Shown in pieces: positions 53,372 through 61,795 of a stretch of DNA of 64,000 bases. The stretch is from Comamonas testosteroni. GTDB taxonomy: Bacteria; Pseudomonadota; Gammaproteobacteria; Burkholderiales; Burkholderiaceae_C. The DNA lies in contig NZ_KZ984450.1 of the NCBI RefSeq assembly GCF_003569915.1, positions 1-64,000 of the forward strand. Reading direction: 5' to 3'. The notes beneath the pieces are model-generated. The model searched no databases. It worked only from the letters and a program-made list of their open reading frames with translations, and was not told the origin of the DNA. The stretch's first letter is position 1. Each line of letters starts with the position of its first letter. The translations under genes were made by a program, and so were the position numbers.

Positions 53372-53653
53372 TTACGCATTGACCTTCAGTGCGCCGGTTT
53401 CCACATAGTGCTCAAACTCGCGTTTGGCCAGATAGGCGATCTCCGGTTGCTGGTCTTCAGGATCGATCCACGACAGCACATAGCTGGCGATGGCGGTGTC
53501 CACCTTCATCTCAGTGCCCATTGGAATTTCCTGTAATGGGCCATCGCCTGCACGGTGTTCCACCTTGCCTGTCACTCGGGCCTGAAAGTGCTCGGGATAT
53601 TGCTGAACTTCAATTGCAGAGATTTGATTGCCCTGGGTTGCCTGTTCGCTCAT
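53372..53653 (-). CDS. small hypothetical protein
   Basis: The 93-residue acidic protein has no membrane segment, signal peptide or cysteine. Sequence such as ISAIEVQQYPEHFQARVTGKVEHRAG suggests a small alpha/beta protein. The start at 53653 follows AGGAGGAATAGAG, a strong ribosome site; an ATG six codons upstream is rejected. I recognise no family. Confidence 0.65.
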   Translation of the reverse strand: MSEQATQGNQISAIEVQQYPEHFQARVTGKVEHRAGDGPLQEIPMGTEMKVDTAIASYVLSWIDPEDQQPEIAYLAKREFEHYVETGALKVNA

Positions 53654-53887
53654 CTCTATTCCTCCTGCCATTGTTGGGTTACGCAGCGCACGAATGGCGC
53701 TTCATGAGAGCCACTGCGGTGGCTCGTGCCTTCAAGTTAACCGGCTCTGTTCGGAGCCGTTGTCAGCCGGTTGGCTGAATCACTGCGCGGATGTAACCGC
53801 GTGCAAGGCGCCGGTCCATTCTGCCGCCGGATTGCGCAAAATCGGCATTTCCCTGCACACTCAAGGTCCTAGCCGTCAGGATTTGTC

Positions 53888-54817
53888 ATGAGTGAATCAA
53901 AGAACTTACAACGCCTTCCCACCCGCATCGCCGATGTGGGCGGCATTCCCATTCACCGCGCCATTCCGCAGAAAGCGCTGCGTAAAGTGGGGGCATGGTG
54001 TTTTCTAGATCACGCAGGCCCTGCGGAGCCGCCGCCCCCAGGCATGCAGGTGGGCCCGCATCCGCATATTGGCTTGCAGACTTTTACATGGATGATCAAG
54101 GGCGAAGTGCTGCACCGCGACAGCCTGGGCAATGAGCAAATCATTCGCCCCGGCCAAGTCAACCTGATGACAGCCGGACGTGGCATTGCGCACTCCGAAG
54201 AAAGCCAGATGGCCCATGTGCACGCGGCCCAGTTGTGGATTGCGCTGCCGGACAGCCATCGCCATATCGAGCCCCGCTTTCAGCACTACCCGGAACTGCC
54301 CAAAAGCCAGGTCGGCGACTATGACGTGACCGTTCTGGCCGGTGAATCTCTGGGCCTGACTGCTCCCGCTGAGGTCCACACACCGCTGATGGCCGTGGAC
54401 CTGCTGGCCCACCAGGCCAGCCCTGCACGCGCCAGCTATCCGCTGCGTGCGGACTTTGAGCATGCGGTGATGAGTCTGTCCGGCCACGTGCTGGTGGAAG
54501 GCGAGCATCTGCCTGAGCAGGAACTGATCTACCTGCCCGCCGGCACGGAGGCCGTGAACCTGGAATGCGCGCCCGGCAGCCGTTTGCTCATCATTGGCGG
54601 CGAGCCCATGGACGAGGCCATTCTGCTGTGGTGGAACTTTGTTGGCCGCACCACGGAAGAGATGCAGCAGGCCCGCGACCAGTGGGAGGCCGAGGCCGCC
54701 ACGGATGCATCCACCATCAACGGCGCCGCACGCCGCTTTGGTCCGCCTGTGGCCTCTCCACTCAAGTCCTTGCATGCGCCTTCACTCGAAGGGGTGTCGC
54801 TGCGCGCCTCCAAATAA
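53888..54817 (+). CDS. pirin-family protein
   Basis: The 309-residue protein has the two-cupin pirin fold. The N-terminal cupin has HPHIGLQTFTW metal ligands and the pirin signature TAGRGIAHSEE; the C-terminal cupin is followed by an extension of ~50 residues ending LEGVSLRAS. Some pirins are quercetin 2,3-dioxygenases and others bind metabolic enzymes; the role here is not predictable. A 12-bp hairpin lies after the gene. Confidence 0.9.
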   Translation: MSESKNLQRLPTRIADVGGIPIHRAIPQKALRKVGAWCFLDHAGPAEPPPPGMQVGPHPHIGLQTFTWMIKGEVLHRDSLGNEQIIRPGQVNLMTAGRGIAHSEESQMAHVHAAQLWIALPDSHRHIEPRFQHYPELPKSQVGDYDVTVLAGESLGLTAPAEVHTPLMAVDLLAHQASPARASYPLRADFEHAVMSLSGHVLVEGEHLPEQELIYLPAGTEAVNLECAPGSRLLIIGGEPMDEAILLWWNFVGRTTEEMQQARDQWEAEAATDASTINGAARRFGPPVASPLKSLHAPSLEGVSLRASK

Positions 54818-55136
54818 GCCGCTTTTGCGACCATGCGCCGGCTTTCATTTCGCACTGTTTTGGTGCGAAATGAATTCATAAATATCGGCATTAATCATGC
54901 ATTGATGCCTTTTAAAGATATTTAGAGGCATTTAAAAACAAAAGCATCAAGCCCTGCGCTAGTCACAAACGTTATGCGTGAAACGTTTGGACCCATGCAT
55001 TTCTTGCTTTCATAATTCAAGCCAACGCCCTGGCCACGAGAACGCGACCGCCGCTTCTCTGTCCGGGGCGTTGCCACGTCTGCGCTATCCGCAGGTGTGG
55101 CGACCTCTTCAACATTGAAAGCAAGAAAGCAGATCC
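54818..55136. other. pirin-aspA intergenic region with hairpin and repeated AACGTT
   Basis: No gene is supported. It holds the 54844-54874 hairpin, AT-rich DNA with TGATGC/GCATCA inverted repeats (54900-54950) and two AACGTT palindromes (54968-54973 and 54982-54987) 14 bp apart, the second within AAACGTTT. A CATAAT hexamer near 55011 may be the aspA -10, but spacing to TTGGAC is long. Confidence 0.45.
54844..54874. other. 12-bp hairpin downstream of the pirin gene
   Basis: TTCATTTCGCAC-tgttttg-GTGCGAAATGAA is a perfect 12-bp inverted repeat with a 7-nt loop and no T-run. It may stabilise the 3' end, aid Rho-dependent ending or be a protein site. Confidence 0.6.
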
Positions 55137-56537
55137 ATGCGTCAAGAACACGACTTCATCGGCATCAAAACCATTCCTCCCGACGCGTACTGGGGTGTTC
55201 ACTCCGCACGCGCAGTGGAGAACTTCCCCATCACCGCTCACTCGGTCGCGCACATGCCCGAGCTGATCCGCGCGTTTGCCTTTGTCAAAAAGGCCGCAGC
55301 CCAGGCCAATCTGCAGTTTGGCGCTGTCAATCTCAAACAAGCCACCGCTATTTCTCAAGCCTGTGACGATCTGATCGCTGGCAAGCTGCACGAGCAGTTT
55401 GTGGTCGACGTGATTCAAGGCGGCGCTGGCACCTCCACGAATATGAACGCCAATGAGGTGATCGCCAACCGTGCCCTTGAGCACCTGGGATTGCCCAAAG
55501 GCAGCTACGACGTGATTCACCCCAATGATCACGTCAACGCCTCGCAAAGCACCAACGACTCCTACCCCACCGCCGTCAAGCTCGCCACCTATGCTGGCAT
55601 CCAGAAGCTGCTGATCGCCCTGGCCGAGTTGCGCGGCGCGTTTGAGGCCAAGGCTGGCGAATTTGCCCACATCCTGAAAATCGGCCGCACACAACTACAA
55701 GACGCCGTGCCGATGACGCTGGGCCAGGAATTTGCCGCTTTTGCCGCCATGATTGCCGACGATGAAAAGCGTCTGCGTGAATCGGCCTATCTGATGACCG
55801 AAGTGAACATGGGCGGCACCGCCATTGGCACCGGCATCAACGCCCCCGTGGGCTATACCGATGCCGTGGTCAAGGCGCTGGCCGAAATCTCGGGCGTGCC
55901 CGTCGTCAAGGCAGGCGACCTGATTGCCGCCACAGGCGATACCGGCGCGTTTGCCGATATTTCCGGCATCTTGAAGCGCATTGCCGTCAAGCTGTCCAAA
56001 ATCAGCAATGACTTGCGTCTGCTGTCCTCCGGCCCTCAGGCTGGCGTGGGTGACATCAAGCTACCAGCGCGCCAGGCCGGATCGTCCATCATGCCGGGCA
56101 AGGTCAACCCCGTGATCCCCGAGGTGATGAACCAGGTCTGCTTTGAAGTGATCGGCAACGACGCGGCCATCACCATGGCCGTGGAAGCCGGTCAGCTGCA
56201 GCTCAACGCTTTTGAGCCACTGATGGCCTGGGCACTGCACAAGAGCCTGACCCATCTGTGCAATGCCTGCAAGACGCTGCAGGTGAACTGCGTGGAAGGC
56301 ATTGTGGCCAACCAGGACCTGCTGGACAGCCGCATCGCTGAATCGGTGACGCTGGTAACAGCTCTGAACCCGCTGATTGGCTATGAAAAAGCCGCCAAGA
56401 TTGCCAAGACCGCCATCGCCAACGGCAAGCAGATTGCCGTGGTGGCTGAAGAGCTGGGCATCATGAGCGCTGCCGAGATGAAAAAACTGCTGGTGGCCGA
56501 CAAGCTGACCCAGGCGGGCGCGCTGACTGCGTCCTGA
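55137..56537 (+). CDS. aspA: aspartate ammonia-lyase
   Basis: The 466-residue enzyme of the fumarase/aspartase superfamily converts aspartate to fumarate and ammonia. GSSIMPGKVNP is the superfamily signature with the catalytic loop Ser, and NASQSTNDSYPTAVK and TQLQDAVPMTLGQEF are the other conserved regions. The sequence favours aspartase over fumarase. A strong terminator follows. Confidence 0.93.
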   Translation: MRQEHDFIGIKTIPPDAYWGVHSARAVENFPITAHSVAHMPELIRAFAFVKKAAAQANLQFGAVNLKQATAISQACDDLIAGKLHEQFVVDVIQGGAGTSTNMNANEVIANRALEHLGLPKGSYDVIHPNDHVNASQSTNDSYPTAVKLATYAGIQKLLIALAELRGAFEAKAGEFAHILKIGRTQLQDAVPMTLGQEFAAFAAMIADDEKRLRESAYLMTEVNMGGTAIGTGINAPVGYTDAVVKALAEISGVPVVKAGDLIAATGDTGAFADISGILKRIAVKLSKISNDLRLLSSGPQAGVGDIKLPARQAGSSIMPGKVNPVIPEVMNQVCFEVIGNDAAITMAVEAGQLQLNAFEPLMAWALHKSLTHLCNACKTLQVNCVEGIVANQDLLDSRIAESVTLVTALNPLIGYEKAAKIAKTAIANGKQIAVVAEELGIMSAAEMKKLLVADKLTQAGALTAS

Positions 56538-56569
56538 TAGAGTAAAAACAAAGCGCATCCAGGCGCTGC

Positions 56570-56602
56570 AAGGGCATGTTCATCGTGAACATGCCCTTTT
56601 TG
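56570..56602 (+). terminator. intrinsic terminator of aspA
   Basis: AAGGGCATGTTCA-tcg-TGAACATGCCCTT followed by a T-run. Confidence 0.95.
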
Positions 56603-56629
56603 TTTTCTGCCCAGGCCGTTGAGATAAAA

Positions 56630-56690
56630 CGCAAAAACCATAGCATTCAGCGCATATATCTTCTGGACTAGAGGCCAAGATTACTCTTAT
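56630..56690. repeat. short GGACTAG-type interspersed repeat, copy e
   Basis: ATAGCATTCAGCGCATATAT followed by CTTCTGGACTAGAGG, in the 3' region of the DUF4261 gene. Nearly the same ~80 nt recur as copy f at 57690. Confidence 0.75.
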
Positions 56691-56722
56691 TTAACTGCCA
56701 CCAGCTCCCTCGCCCGACTTGC

Positions 56723-57568
56723 TCAAAAACGGTTGCCAGCAGCCAGCCCCGCACCCGGATTGACATCCACCACCGGGCGCTTGGGCCGCATCAGCGCATC
56801 TTCGTGCTGGCACGGCCATTTGCTTTGGCCGTCGATGCTGGTCAAGGTGTGGCCGTCTTCAATCACATCACCGTTTTGCACCAGATAGGCTCCGGCATTG
56901 AACAGAAACGGAGAAACTTCGTCCGGGTCCAGCTGCCGGAAATGGCACTGCATATCGGGCACGCCAAAGACAGACGCGCCCATGGTGTCCATCAGCATTT
57001 CGCCGGGGCGGTTGCCGATGTTGAAAAAGCGCACATTCAGCACGCCGTAGAAGATAAAGCCTTCGGCGTGCGCTTCGATGTAACGCGCCGGGTTGATCAG
57101 GCAGCCCGCATTGCTCTGGCTGATGGCGGTGACGCCGCCGTTCTCGATCAGCACATGCATCACTGCCTGCAGGATTTCCAGCCGATATTCCGTCTTCAGC
57201 CCACGGCCCATGAACTCGCTCACCAGCACGCGGTGACGGCACTGCGCCAGTGCGGATTCCTTCTCGGGCCAGTCCCAGGTTTGCTGCAAGGCCTCGGCGT
57301 AGTCGCCGGGGCTGCAAGCCTTGTCGGAGCGCATGATGGCGATCTGGCTGGGCATCCCTTTTTTATCGGCGTAATCCACCGTGTAGTCACCCAGCGACAG
57401 CAAGATGGTCTCGCCATTCATCAGCAAATCCACCGCGCCCAGTCGCTCGGCCAGCGCGGTGCGCAGGCGCTCACCATCCAGTTGCAGCGGCTGCGCATAC
57501 AGGGCCTCGAAAGACCACATCTCAGGCGCCATGCGCGGCTCGCTTTGCTCGGTATCGGTATTGGCCAT
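56723..57568 (-). CDS. DUF4261-domain protein
   Basis: The 281-residue soluble protein has the DUF4261 pattern, with HRVLVSEFMGRG, GAASVFGVPDMQ-like turn and NGDVIEDGHTLTSIDG near the C-terminus. ATG 57568 (MANTDTEQS) is chosen because an upstream frame to 57691 lacks a ribosome site. DUF4261 proteins occur near toxin and secretion loci in some bacteria, but no such genes lie here. Confidence 0.7.
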   Translation of the reverse strand: MANTDTEQSEPRMAPEMWSFEALYAQPLQLDGERLRTALAERLGAVDLLMNGETILLSLGDYTVDYADKKGMPSQIAIMRSDKACSPGDYAEALQQTWDWPEKESALAQCRHRVLVSEFMGRGLKTEYRLEILQAVMHVLIENGGVTAISQSNAGCLINPARYIEAHAEGFIFYGVLNVRFFNIGNRPGEMLMDTMGASVFGVPDMQCHFRQLDPDEVSPFLFNAGAYLVQNGDVIEDGHTLTSIDGQSKWPCQHEDALMRPKRPVVDVNPGAGLAAGNRF

Positions 57569-57689
57569 GCATTGCCCCAGAGAGTTGTGAATGACCCATC
57601 TTGCCACGCGCCGGAGGCAAGCCGGAATGTCAGCCCGCTTTAGCCGTGCGATGTGAAAAGTCCCGGGGCTATTTCGCCGACGAGCGCCC

Positions 57690-57752
57690 AAAAACTATAA
57701 AAACAATAGCAATCAGCGCATATATTTTCTGGACTAGCAGCCCAAAGAACTC
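57690..57752. repeat. short GGACTAG-type interspersed repeat, copy f
   Basis: ATAGCAATCAGCGCATATAT followed by TTTCTGGACTAGCAG, ending at the stop of the flavin-reductase gene. The best match to copy e. Confidence 0.75.
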
Positions 57753-58328
57753 TTATTTCACCGCCACCGACTCCCCAATCGCAAAAAACTGCCCGCCCGC
57801 CACATAGTGCAACGTGCGCAGCTGGGCAGGTGCTGAATCAAACATCCAATGCCCGTCACGAAACACGCGCTCATCTGCCCATGCAGCAGCGACTTCACCT
57901 ATGAACAAGTCATAGCTCTGCTGGTTATGCGGCTCAGGGATAAGTTTGCAGACCAGCCACGCGGCGCAGTCTTTGACCAGCGGTATTTCAAAACCCGGCA
58001 CATCGAACAGCGGCACCTGGTGGTGATCCAGTTTGCCCGGCATGGTCAAAGCGCTGTCCGTGCCCACGGCCACCGTCATGGCAGCCTGCGGCACGGTGGG
58101 CAGTTGCAGGGCAAACAAACCACTGCCCTCAACCAATGCGCGGGTGCGCGTGGCTTTGTCGAGCACCACAGTGACCTTGGGCGGTGCAAAGTCGAGCGCG
58201 CAGACCCAGGCCGCAGCCATGACATTGCGCTCGCCCGCATGCTTGGCAGAGACCAGCACGGTGGGGCCGTGGTTGAGCAGGCGATAGGCTTTGTCCAGCG
58301 GGACTGGCGTGAAATGTTCTGAAGACAT
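57753..58328 (-). CDS. flavin reductase-like protein
   Basis: The 191-residue protein has the split-barrel flavin reductase fold with TVLVSAKHAGERNVMAAAWVCALDFAPPKV, which matches FMN-binding members. It may reduce free flavin or act as a conserved FMN-binding protein. ATG 58328 is preferred; an open frame continues to 58400. It is divergent from the VOC gene. Confidence 0.82.
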   Translation of the reverse strand: MSSEHFTPVPLDKAYRLLNHGPTVLVSAKHAGERNVMAAAWVCALDFAPPKVTVVLDKATRTRALVEGSGLFALQLPTVPQAAMTVAVGTDSALTMPGKLDHHQVPLFDVPGFEIPLVKDCAAWLVCKLIPEPHNQQSYDLFIGEVAAAWADERVFRDGHWMFDSAPAQLRTLHYVAGGQFFAIGESVAVK

Positions 58329-58414
58329 GGTGTGCAAAGGTGACTGAGCCGCTACGATGGCGCGGCGGCGACTTTCAATCTTCGCCTGAATCAAGACCAA
58401 CCAAGGAGAACACC

Positions 58415-58789
58415 ATGTTTAGCCACATCATGCTGGGTGTAAATGATCTGGAGCGCGGCAAGCGCTTTTATGACGCGCTGCTGGGCCAGTTGGGCATCGC
58501 ACCAGGCGTTGCCAACAAGAACCGCTATTTCTATCGCTCTCCGGCTGGCACATTTGCCATCAGCACGCCTATCAATGGCGAGCCTGCCACAGCAGGCAAT
58601 GGCGCAACCACCGGCTTTCTGGCGCAGTCTGTCGATCAGGTCAATGCAGCGCATGCTGCGGGTGTAGCTGAAGGTGGCGTATCGATTGAAGACGCTCCCG
58701 GCTGGCGCGGTGAGACCATGTATCTGGCCTATCTGCGCGACCCGGATGGCAACAAGATCTGCCTGATGCACCGGGCACCAAAGGCTTAA
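58415..58789 (+). CDS. VOC/glyoxalase-like protein
   Basis: The 124-residue single VOC domain starts MFSHIMLGVNDLERGKRFYD and ends LRDPDGNKICLMHRA, with His4 and the terminal metal-binding strand. Function could be isomerase, dioxygenase or resistance protein; no closer assignment is possible. AAGGAG lies seven nt before the ATG. Confidence 0.85.
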   Translation: MFSHIMLGVNDLERGKRFYDALLGQLGIAPGVANKNRYFYRSPAGTFAISTPINGEPATAGNGATTGFLAQSVDQVNAAHAAGVAEGGVSIEDAPGWRGETMYLAYLRDPDGNKICLMHRAPKA

Positions 58790-58796
58790 GAACGTT

Positions 58797-58830
58797 TTTA
58801 CGATCTCTACGGCGCCGAGGAGATCGTAAA
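58797..58830. terminator. hairpin between convergent VOC and DUF1275 genes
   Basis: TTTACGATCTC (58797-58807) pairs with GAGATCGTAAA (58820-58830). The 12-nt loop holds the CGGCGCCG palindrome. A/T tracts on both outer sides suit bidirectional termination. Confidence 0.7.
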
Positions 58831-58846
58831 CACGCTCTAAAAATCA

Positions 58847-59527
58847 TCAAGCGCTGGTCGGGCTGAGAAATGCCAGACTGATCAGCGCCACCACGGGTGG
58901 CAGCGCAAAACACCACATGCCCAGCCACAGATAGCCCAGCGCCGCCAGCGCGCAGCCCGAGGCAAAGTACAGGATGGATGGCACCATCTTTTTAAGCCTT
59001 GCCACAGCGCTGCCGCGCGCCTCACCCTGCACGTTTTTCAGCAAGTCGGCCAGATCGATCATCACCTGCGTGGTATTGCCCGTCATCAAGGTTGATGGCG
59101 GCAGCTGGCTCAGATGCATGCGGTGCATAGCGTTTTGCACGGCCATGGCGCAGACCATGCTCATACCCGCCACAAAGGCCAGCGGCGCATCGGCATTGAG
59201 AAACGGGCCAAAGCCAATCATCAGCCCCGCAGCCAGCACCAGCAGCAAAATTTTGGCGACCACCAGGCTGTAGAGCGGCGGCCGCTGGCGCGTCACCAGC
59301 GCGTTGCTGGCCATGCGCGAGAGCACCACCGCTGCGCAAAACACCGGCAGTGCCGACAGCTTGGACAGCGCGCCTTCGCTGCCATGGTGCACCAGCGATG
59401 CGCCCAGCGTCACAAAGTTGCCCGTGACATGCGCCGTGAACAGCCCGCCCAACGCCAGAAAGCCCGCCGTATCAACATAGCCGGCGTTGAAGCCCAGCAT
59501 GCGGGACAGCGTTTTCTGGGCATCCAT
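58847..59527 (-). CDS. DUF1275 (YoaK-like) membrane protein
   Basis: The 226-residue protein has about six transmembrane helices and the family motif GYVDTAGFLALGGLFTAHVTGNFV near the N-terminus, plus LMTGNTTQVMIDLADL. The role of DUF1275 proteins is unknown. It follows the MFS gene by ten bp and the start overlaps no other gene; DoxX, MFS and this gene form a likely operon. Confidence 0.86.
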   Translation of the reverse strand: MDAQKTLSRMLGFNAGYVDTAGFLALGGLFTAHVTGNFVTLGASLVHHGSEGALSKLSALPVFCAAVVLSRMASNALVTRQRPPLYSLVVAKILLLVLAAGLMIGFGPFLNADAPLAFVAGMSMVCAMAVQNAMHRMHLSQLPPSTLMTGNTTQVMIDLADLLKNVQGEARGSAVARLKKMVPSILYFASGCALAALGYLWLGMWCFALPPVVALISLAFLSPTSA

Positions 59528-59537
59528 GGCGATTCCT

Positions 59538-61178
59538 TTATGCCTTGCCCTGCGCGGGGTGGTTGATGGCCAGGTAGTGCTTGACCACAGGCGGCTCTCT
59601 GCCGCTGTGGTACTGCAGCACATCGGCTTGCACATCGGCGTCATGGTGCGTCACACGCTTGTGTTGACGCAGATGCTCGGCCCAGGATTCGACCTGGAAC
59701 CACTCGACAAAGGTGTTGTGCGCAGCCGCATCCTGCACCACGCCCCAGGCGTAGGCACCATCGCGGCGGCGCTCGGCTGACAAGCGCGCCAGTGCTTTGA
59801 GGAAGGCCTCTTGCTGCGCGTGCTCCACGTGGTAGGTGATCTGGATCATCACCGGGCCGCGGTCGTTGTCCACCTCGGCTTCGAGCAGCGGCTCGGGCCA
59901 ATGGTTGGACGGTGCCAGATCGGCCTCGCCCTCAGGCAGCTTGATGCGGTGCGCGATCAAGCCCATCACCACGAGGCCTGCAGCGCCCGCCAACAAGGTG
60001 TAGGGCACGCCAATCGCCTTTGCCGTGAAGCCCCAGCCCAGGCTGCCAAAGGTCATGGCGCCGTTGAACACCGTCAAATACACGGCCAGTGCGCGGCCAC
60101 GCACCCAGTTGGGCAGAATCGCCTGCGCCACGCCGTTCATCGTGGTCAACGCGGTGATCCAGGCCGTGCCCAGCAGCAGCAAGGCCACCACAGCCATCCA
60201 CTGCGCAGGCGCGATCGACAAGAACGCCATGACAGCGGCCGTGACGATGGCCGACAGCAGCAGCAATCCATCCGACGAGAGCTTGCTGCGCAGCTTGGGC
60301 AGCAAGAAGGCGCCGCCAATTGCCCCCACGCCCACGGCACCCAGCAGCACACCATAAAAGCCCGCCCCGCCGCCCAGCAACTGGCGCGCCACCAGTGGCA
60401 GCAAGGCCCAGACCGAGCTGGCCAATGCAAAGAACAAAAAGGCACGCAACAGCACCACATGCAGCTCGCGGCTGGCAAAGGCATAGCGCAGACCGGCGCG
60501 GAAGGCACCGGCAAAGCGCTCGGTCAGATCGTCCTGTTCGGCCTTGGGGCGCGGCCACCACAGCAGCGCGGCAATCACAAACACATAGCTGATGACATCC
60601 ACGCCATAGGTGACCGAAGCGCCCATGCCTGCCAGCACCATGCCGCCCAACGCGGGGCCAATGGCGCGTGAGATATTGATGCCCAGCGAGTTGAGCGCCA
60701 CGGCAGATTTGAGGTCTTTCTTGCCCACCAGCTCAGGCACGATGGCCTGCCAAGTCGGCCCCATCAGCGCCGCACCAATGCCGCCCAAGAATGTGAGCGC
60801 GATCAGCGAGAAAACGGTTTGCATGCCCAGGGCCGACAGCGTCATCAAGGTGATGCTGACGCTGGCCAGCAGCAGCTGGATACAGATCAGAAACTTGCGC
60901 CGGTCCAGAATATCGGACAGCACACCGGCCGGAATCGCCAGCAAAAACGCCGGGGCCGAAGCGGCCGCCTGCACCAGCGCAACGGCGGTGGGCGATGGCG
61001 AGAGGTCGGTCATGATCCAGGAGCTGGCCACGTCGCGCACAAAGCTGCCGGTGTTGCCGATGACGGTGGCCACCCACAGCACGGCAAACAGCTTTTGCTT
61101 GAGCGGCGCAAAGCTGCCGCTCGCCTCTGCCTCGCTCGCTTTGGCAGCGGGTTGGGAAGGGTTGGTCGAGGTGTTCAT
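59538..61178 (-). CDS. MFS transporter with C-terminal monooxygenase-like (ABM) domain
   Basis: The 546-residue protein has 12 transmembrane helices (~30-430) of the EntS-like MFS_3 family, with DILDRRKFL at the first cytoplasmic loop. A soluble domain at ~450-540 (VMIQITYHVEHAQQEAFLKALARLSAERRRDGAYAWG) resembles antibiotic-biosynthesis-monooxygenase dimeric alpha/beta folds. It is probably an exporter of small hydrophobic compounds. It lies 12 bp after DoxX. Confidence 0.85.
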   Translation of the reverse strand: MNTSTNPSQPAAKASEAEASGSFAPLKQKLFAVLWVATVIGNTGSFVRDVASSWIMTDLSPSPTAVALVQAAASAPAFLLAIPAGVLSDILDRRKFLICIQLLLASVSITLMTLSALGMQTVFSLIALTFLGGIGAALMGPTWQAIVPELVGKKDLKSAVALNSLGINISRAIGPALGGMVLAGMGASVTYGVDVISYVFVIAALLWWPRPKAEQDDLTERFAGAFRAGLRYAFASRELHVVLLRAFLFFALASSVWALLPLVARQLLGGGAGFYGVLLGAVGVGAIGGAFLLPKLRSKLSSDGLLLLSAIVTAAVMAFLSIAPAQWMAVVALLLLGTAWITALTTMNGVAQAILPNWVRGRALAVYLTVFNGAMTFGSLGWGFTAKAIGVPYTLLAGAAGLVVMGLIAHRIKLPEGEADLAPSNHWPEPLLEAEVDNDRGPVMIQITYHVEHAQQEAFLKALARLSAERRRDGAYAWGVVQDAAAHNTFVEWFQVESWAEHLRQHKRVTHHDADVQADVLQYHSGREPPVVKHYLAINHPAQGKA

Positions 61179-61190
61179 GCTCGGTGGTGT

Positions 61191-61631
61191 TTATGGTTTT
61201 TTCTGCAAATCCAGCCAGGCGACGAGCAAGAAACCGCCGATCAGGCCCAGGTGTTCATAAAAAGAATTGGCCGCGCCAAAGCGCGCTGGGCCTGCGGGCA
61301 GCTCCCAGTAACGCAGCGCCAAAAAAGTGGCCATCAAGGTGAACGCCGCCAGGGCCAGCGCACCCAGCCATCGCAGACGGCCCGTCAAAATCATGGCCGA
61401 CGCACCCAGCTCCAGCACGATGACCAGCACCGCAAACAGCGCTGCGGGTTGCAGACCAAAGTGCGTCATCTCGCCCAGCGCGCCATTGAAGTCGGTGAGC
61501 TTGTTAAAGCCCCCTTGCAGGTATGCCGCACACAGCCCCAGATACGCCAGCCAGCGAATCGCCGCACTGCCAAAAACAGGCCTCGCCAGATTGGCGAGGC
61601 GGTCTGAAAAGCTTGTCGAAGAAGTGTTCAT
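61191..61631 (-). CDS. DoxX-family membrane protein
   Basis: The 146-residue protein has four hydrophobic helices, and YLQGGFNKLTDF matches the DoxX motif. The ATG at 61631 is eight nt after GGAGG, whereas the ATG at 61637 is only two nt from it. It starts a DoxX-MFS-DUF1275 run. Confidence 0.85.
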   Translation of the reverse strand: MNTSSTSFSDRLANLARPVFGSAAIRWLAYLGLCAAYLQGGFNKLTDFNGALGEMTHFGLQPAALFAVLVIVLELGASAMILTGRLRWLGALALAAFTLMATFLALRYWELPAGPARFGAANSFYEHLGLIGGFLLVAWLDLQKKP

Positions 61632-61689
61632 GACCATCTCCTCCCATCAGAAAAGCTAGCCGAACCTAAAACAGGCATGTCCCAAAGGT

Positions 61690-61795
61690 AGGGACACCGA
61701 GGAAGGGCCGCCCCGCACCGATGGTGTCGTCCCCCTCCGGCGCAAAGCGCCAGAGAGGGGGAAGCCGCAAAGCGGCTCAGGGGGTGAAAGCTCGG
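61690..61795 (-). repeat. CCCCCTGAGC-type interspersed repeat, copy E
   Basis: On the minus strand it begins about 20 nt after the amidohydrolase stop with CCCCCTGAGCCGC, carries the GGCGCTTTGCGCC hairpin also seen in copy C, and ends with CCTCGGTGTCCCTAC. Confidence 0.8.

Noticed and set aside
61678..61696. TGTCCC-aaaggta-GGGACA dyad upstream of doxX as an operator
   Set aside because: Its right half is the end of repeat copy E, so the symmetry may be accidental; kept only as part of the repeat.
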